Assembly (NCBI GenBank): GCA_029891385.1
Contig: CM057231.1
Span: 21,669,300 to 21,733,299, forward strand
From: Erythroxylum novogranatense
Taxonomy: Eukaryota; Streptophyta; Magnoliopsida; Malpighiales; Erythroxylaceae
Length of the DNA: 64,000 nucleotides
Reading direction: 5' to 3'
The first letter of the stretch is position 1; each line of letters opens with the position of its first letter. Under the pieces are notes generated by a model. That model was not told the origin of the DNA and did not search any database. It worked only from the letters and a program-made list of their open reading frames with translations. Both the position numbers and the translations under genes were made by a program. This document shows, piece after piece, positions 59,300 to 64,000 of the stretch.

Positions 59300-61270
59300 G
59301 ATTAGGCAGATTTTGAGAAAATGATCTTCATAAAATTTGTAGATTATATTGAGAGCTTTCTGTAGCCATAAAGTTTTTCAGTTTTCGATATCAGAATCAA
59401 AAGTTATGAGTTTTCGAAGTTAAGTGTATTTGGCGTTATTTTGGAAAGATACTATGAAGTATAGATTTGTGTGTTTTGTACTTTGAGGCCGATCGTCGTA
59501 CTGATGTGGTTTGAATTGGAGTAAATGGTTTACGTGAAAGTTATAGAGAATTAGAATAGCTTTAAAATGATGTATAATATGTGATTCTTGGATGTGGAGG
59601 TTGAAAGATGTGAGATTGTGAAGTTTGAATGTTGTTTAGTATGGAAATTTTCAGGCAGTAGCTTCGATTTAGATTTTGACCCTCATTAATTTAGAATTTG
59701 TTCATATGGTCTTAATGAAAGTTGTAGTTCATGTTTCCATATTTCTAACGCCATAAAGTATGCAATATTTCGATATCGGGACAAGAAGTTATGATAATTT
59801 GAAATTTGAATATTGCTTAGGTGATTGCTAATAGGGCAGAAACTTTAATTGAAAAATTGACTTAGCTAGAGGTTGAAGTTGATTTGGAGTTCTTCATAAA
59901 CATTGTAGAGCTTATTTTTATCTTTCCATTGATATAAAGCACAAAAATATTGGACAAGGGAGTAGAAAGTTATGATTGTTAGAAGTTTTGATGCTGTTTA
60001 GTGTGAAGCTGATCGACCAGTCACTTTGTGTGAAGTTTTTGACTTATTTAGAGGTCGATTTAATTTTTAAGGCCTTCATAAAAGTTGTAGAGGATTATTT
60101 TATCTTTCTTTATACACCAAGTTTGTGAAATTTGGAGTTCTGGGTCAAAAGTTATGATGTTTACAAGTTAAGATGTTGTTTAATGTTTTGAGGAGATTAT
60201 CGATCGGTTATCTTCGAGCGCATCTTTGACCCCTTTAAAGACCGAACTTGCTTTTGAGTCATTCTTGAAAATTTTAGATCTTTCTTTTACCTTTCCAACG
60301 GTACCAAGTTTGCAAAATTTGGAGCTCAGAGTCAAAAGATATGAAGGTTGGAAGTTAGGAGGTCGGATCGAGCAAGCGATCGACCGCTCACGCGCGAGCG
60401 ATCGCGCGACCGCTCACCCGATTAGGCGAGCGAGGCGCCCGCGCGTTGGTCGATTGGCCCGCGCTGGTCTATCGGCCCGTGAGGTTGATTTCAGCCTACC
60501 CGACCTCCCTTCACTCTTTTGGCTATAACTTCTTCGTCCGACCTCCGATCGATCTGATTTTTGAAGCGTTGGATTCTTAAGACATTTTTCTATGTTTGCA
60601 TACTAGATAGATCGGTTTTGGAATTAAATGGAGAAAAATGGATCAGATTAAAGTGAGCTGACCGGTGGAAAAAGTCTAAACATTGTTCGGTATTTTGGAT
60701 CTATCATGAGCTATAGAGCTCCGATCGATTTGATTCTTCTTTGAAATTAAACTAGAGAGATGGGGATACAAATTCTATGAAGGAGCCGATCGACAATGTA
60801 GCCTCTAAGACTTTCAATTTCAGATCGGAATTTAAGTGTATTGTTCAGTCTCAGTTTTGTAATGGCCGAACAGACTTCGGTATTTTGGAGATATTTTGAG
60901 CTTTAGAGCTCCAATAGATTGGATTCTTGTTGAAAATTAAAATAGAGACATGGGGATACAAATGTTATGAAGGACCCGATCGACAATTAAGCCTCTAAGA
61001 CTTTCAATTTCGGATCGGAGTTAGGTGTAGTGTTCAGTTCGGTCTTGTAATGGTCTGAACAGACTTCAGTATTTTGGGGATATCTCGAGCTATAGAGCTC
61101 CGATCGATCTGATTATTTCGTCCAATTAAACTAGAGATATGGAGATATAAATGTTATGAAGAAGCCGATCGACAATTTAGCCTCTAAGGCTTTCAATTTC
61201 GGATCGGAATTTAGATGTAGTGTTCAGCCTCGAGTCTGAAGAACAGACTTCAGTATTTTGGAGATATCCG
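59300..61270 (+). repeat. Diverged ~185-bp tandem array inside the solo LTR
   Basis: The anchor AAGTTATGA (or AAGATATGA) recurs at 59401, 59786, 59967, 60149 and 60336 (spacings 385, 181, 182, 187). CTCCGATCGA or a variant recurs at 60543, 60719, 60909 and 61098 (176, 190, 189), and TATTTTGG at 60691, 60881, 61070 and 61254. The early units are diverged, the last three much alike. Confidence 0.8.
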
Positions 61271-62340
61271 ATTTTTGAAGTGATGGATTCATAAGACATA
61301 GAGGGACATTTCTCTAAAGTTTTTAAGGCAAAAAGGAAGAGGCAATTTTGGAAGTTTACTTAAAGAGTTAAGGTTTTAGGCTTACGAGTAAGGGAAATTT
61401 GGTCAATTTTAAGTCATTTAATGACATGGCAAGATTGTGGTCCTTTATAAGGAGAGAATGCACAACACTTAGACAGAAAAACAGCAAGAGAAGAAAAGAA
61501 AGAAGAGAAAGAGAGGAGAATGAGAGAAGCTTCGATGATGGAGAAAAGAGAGAGAAAGCATAGAGTTTTTGATTTTCGGGAGATTTCAAGGGAGTTTTGA
61601 GTTGATTCAAGGGAAAAAGGATGGAAGATGATGAAAGCTTCCTTCCAAACCAAGATATATCCAAAAATGGTGAAGGATGAGGTAAGACCCAAAATTTTGA
61701 TTTGTGAAATTTGAAAGATTTTTGGTTTAGAATCATGGAAAATGATATGGGTTTGTGTATTATGAAGTCAATTTTGGTGATTGCTTAGTATTATAGGTTT
61801 AATTTTAGATAGAAATTAATTAGGGTTATGCCCAATTTTATGAATTGGGGTTTTTGAAAATTGATGATTCAGATAGCTTGATTTTATGTGGAATTAGTAT
61901 TTTCTAAGTTCAATTTTAAGGATTATGTTATTTATGAGGTTGAATTCGTGTGAAATTGGTGTAGGGAATTTTCAATTGGAAGAATAAAAGAAAAAATGGT
62001 CAAATTGAAGCATTGAACAAGCTTCAAGCATGGAAATGAGGTGGGTACCTGTTTATAATAGAATTTATAAGCCATTACTGCTTTCTTTAAATAAAGAGAT
62101 TTTCTGATTTCAATTGCATCATGAAGGTTGCATTATTGTATCAATGATTTAAAAAGAAAAATCCTTTTCGATTCGATACATGAACTTTTGATGAATTGCA
62201 AAAGACATTGTGTTATGCATTGAAAGATTTCATGGCATTCTGTATATTCAAAAAAGAGCATTCGATAATTGATTTGAGCATGATATGTGCTTTTGTGTGG
62301 GCGAGAGAGGAACAATTCGTTAGTCACGTGCATGTCGACA

Positions 62341-62348
62341 TATAAATA
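62341..62348 (+). promoter_or_regulatory. Candidate TATA box of the solo LTR
   Basis: TATAAATA two bases after the 17-bp box GTCACGTGCATGTCGAC. The same box stands near a TATA-like string in the related LTRs. Confidence 0.5.
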
Positions 62349-63331
62349 GCCTTCTCCCGGCAGCCTGCTTGAGGCCACGAGATCCTGAGAAATCGTACTC
62401 GTCGTGTTTATGGTAAACTTCGGTTAACCATCGTGTTTATGGAACTCTCAAGCCATTATGTGTGCATTTGCATTGTGAAGTGATATGATTGATGCATCCA
62501 TGTTTTGAAAATTGTGATTTTGAATACTGCAAGAAAAGAACTTTTGAAAATGTGCTTTATGGGTTTCAAACAAAGTTTCTGCAAGAAAAGAAAAGAAAAG
62601 TGTTTTTAAAGATTTTGCTTATTTTTTTATTATAAACTGTTACCCACGGGCTATAAGCTCATCCCCTTCATTCCCATCCACAGGTGATGAGAAGAAGATC
62701 GGGTGAAGAAAATTGAAGATTTTTGTTTGTATGTGTGTATATTGTTTTGTTTGTAAGTTAGATTGTTGTTGAGAATTCTGCGATCATTGGATTAGTGTAC
62801 ATATTCGGATTTTGGATATTGATGTTGTATTATGGCTTGGAATGCCATTAAGATTTTTTAAGTAATTAATTTATGATGAGTATGGATTAGGAAATTGTGT
62901 ATGGATATGGAATGTGGATTTGCATACTGAAATGAGATGAGATGAATATCAATGGTCTTGTATATAAATTGTATTGCTGGATTTGAGTTTTGATTGAGAT
63001 TATAGAATTGATGAATTCTAGATTGGAAAGGGGTATGGCTTTGTATGAGATTGAATAAAATGAAAAAAAAGTTATACCGGATTTAATTGGTTTAGAATAG
63101 ATGTCTTAAGGTTTCCAACGCGATGCTTTTCCTAAAATATTTGTTCACGGGTATCGGAATTTGATTTCGATTTGATTTGATCCAATGTTTGCTTTGCTTA
63201 TGATTTTGCTTCCGCTTTATGATTTCCGTTCCGTTCGTTCGGTTATGTTCCTTTCTTTCGATTGTGCTTTCATATTCGTTTTCCGCTTCTTCGGTTGGGA
63301 TCCGATTTTCAGATCGGGTCCCAACACCGTG

Positions 63332-64000
63332 GGTAACATGCTTATAACAAATAACAAGCAAAAATTGTTCAAAATGTCCATTGTTACAAAATTCTTATTG
63401 AATCATAAATCTCATTTTTCTCAAAACTCTTGTCAAGAAATCAAAATCGCAACAACACAACTTATGCATTTTTTTTCAACTTGTTCATAAATCATGGATG
63501 CATCAAACTTGTCACAACTCATAAACACATAATAATGGTTTAGGTAAGCCCATAAATATGACGAACTACACAATTCTATATAATGGCCTTGAGTAGTCGT
63601 AAACTTGAGGGAGTCCTTGAAGGAGCTCCGTACCACTAGTGGGCAGGCGGGATAAGCCTATTCTTGGGTCAACGTGCACGTGACGGTTCTTAGATGGACT
63701 ACCAAAACCCACACAACATGTATTTCAAAACTTGTTGCCCATAATGGCACATTTTCGAAAAACTTGATTTTTTCTTGACAATTTGCCATAATGGCATATT
63801 TCAAAAACACATTTATTCATGATCATGCATATCTCACATTTCATCAACCAAATTCACATATCAATCACATAAAAATTTCGCAAATCGTTCACAAGCAATA
63901 ATGCAACAAATATGAAGCAATTTGAAATCATTTTCTTCTCTAGCTTTAAAAGGAAACATTCATGGCTCGTTAATTCTATTATAAACACGATACCCACCTT
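63332..64000 (-). repeat. Second Tekay-type LTR, distal part (runs off window)
   Basis: Continues the LTR cut at 59020: GGTAACATGC at its start aligns with GGTGACACAT of the 40-kb LTR. The 17-bp box is at 63668-63684, and the last bases (ATACCCACCTT) align with the CCCACCTT near 42865. By comparison about 0.8 kb of LTR remains beyond the window. Confidence 0.7.

Larger units (their letters stand above)
59021..63326 (+). mobile_element. Solo LTR (4.3 kb) of a Tekay-type element, plus orientation
   Basis: TGTTGGACCC...GGGTCCCAACA termini, exact CCGTG target duplication (59016-59020 and 63327-63331), and no internal gag or pol, so it is a solo LTR. Its 62.3-62.7 kb section is the reverse complement, in layout, of the promoter-side region of the host LTR (ACCCACGGGCTATAAGCTCATCCCC type strings and the 17-bp box at 62323-62339). 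That makes it a relative inserted in opposite orientation. TATAAATA at 62341 is a plausible promoter. The middle is a ~185-bp periodic array. Confidence 0.85.

Noticed and set aside
60226..60528. 100-residue frame in the CpG-dense patch
   Set aside because: It lies in a solo LTR; the Arg/Ala-rich reading is a product of CG-rich repeats.

Overview
This window is nuclear DNA from a flowering plant, most likely a eudicot. It has AT-rich intergenic DNA, spliced genes with GT-AG introns, and several plant-type Ty1/Copia and Ty3/Gypsy retrotransposons whose primer-binding sites match plant initiator tRNA-Met (TGGTATCAGAGC). Nothing in it is bacterial. I cannot name the species.

Layout. 1-8.1 kb: AT-rich intergenic DNA with a 155-bp tandem duplication, a small GC-rich repeat, a minus-strand Copia remnant (about 3.2-4.6 kb) and a possible 5' exon with a strong splice donor (5.4-5.7 kb). 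8322-17957: a structurally complete Copia element with 1.93-kb LTRs and decayed coding region; its leader carries two unusual short-motif arrays. 18.7-22.0 kb: a plus-strand PIF/Harbinger cluster of three spliced or broken genes: DDE transposase, Myb/SANT-like partner, and a small ORF joining an RNase H1-type hybrid-binding domain to a C-terminal membrane segment. 22.1-22.8 kb is TTA-rich. 23-27 kb has no gene I recognise. 27150-32928: a Reina-type chromovirus (Ty3/Gypsy) with perfect 5-bp target duplications, interrupted by a 641-bp PIF/Tourist-like MITE.

33798-38280 holds the one clearly intact host gene: an 11-exon UTP14 homologue (904 codons before the stop), a component of the small-subunit processome. 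460 bp downstream a degenerate minus-strand Copia begins. It is split by a 12.1-kb minus-strand Tekay-like Gypsy (40014-52144, target duplication ATATG, LTRs of 3.63 kb) and resumes at 52145. The final 9 kb holds a Tat/Athila-like LTR remnant, then a second Tekay-type LTR that runs off the window and is itself split by a 4.3-kb solo LTR (59021-63326, target duplication CCGTG) in the opposite orientation.

How the parts relate. UTP14 acts in nucleolar 18S rRNA maturation. The Harbinger transposase and Myb-like protein are the known two-protein machinery of PIF/Harbinger transposition; a hybrid-binding/membrane ORF next to them is not part of that textbook set and is the most interesting item here. 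The retroelements show nested insertion in datable order: Copia, then Tekay, near UTP14; Tekay-type LTR, then solo LTR, at the right end; Reina, then MITE, in the middle.
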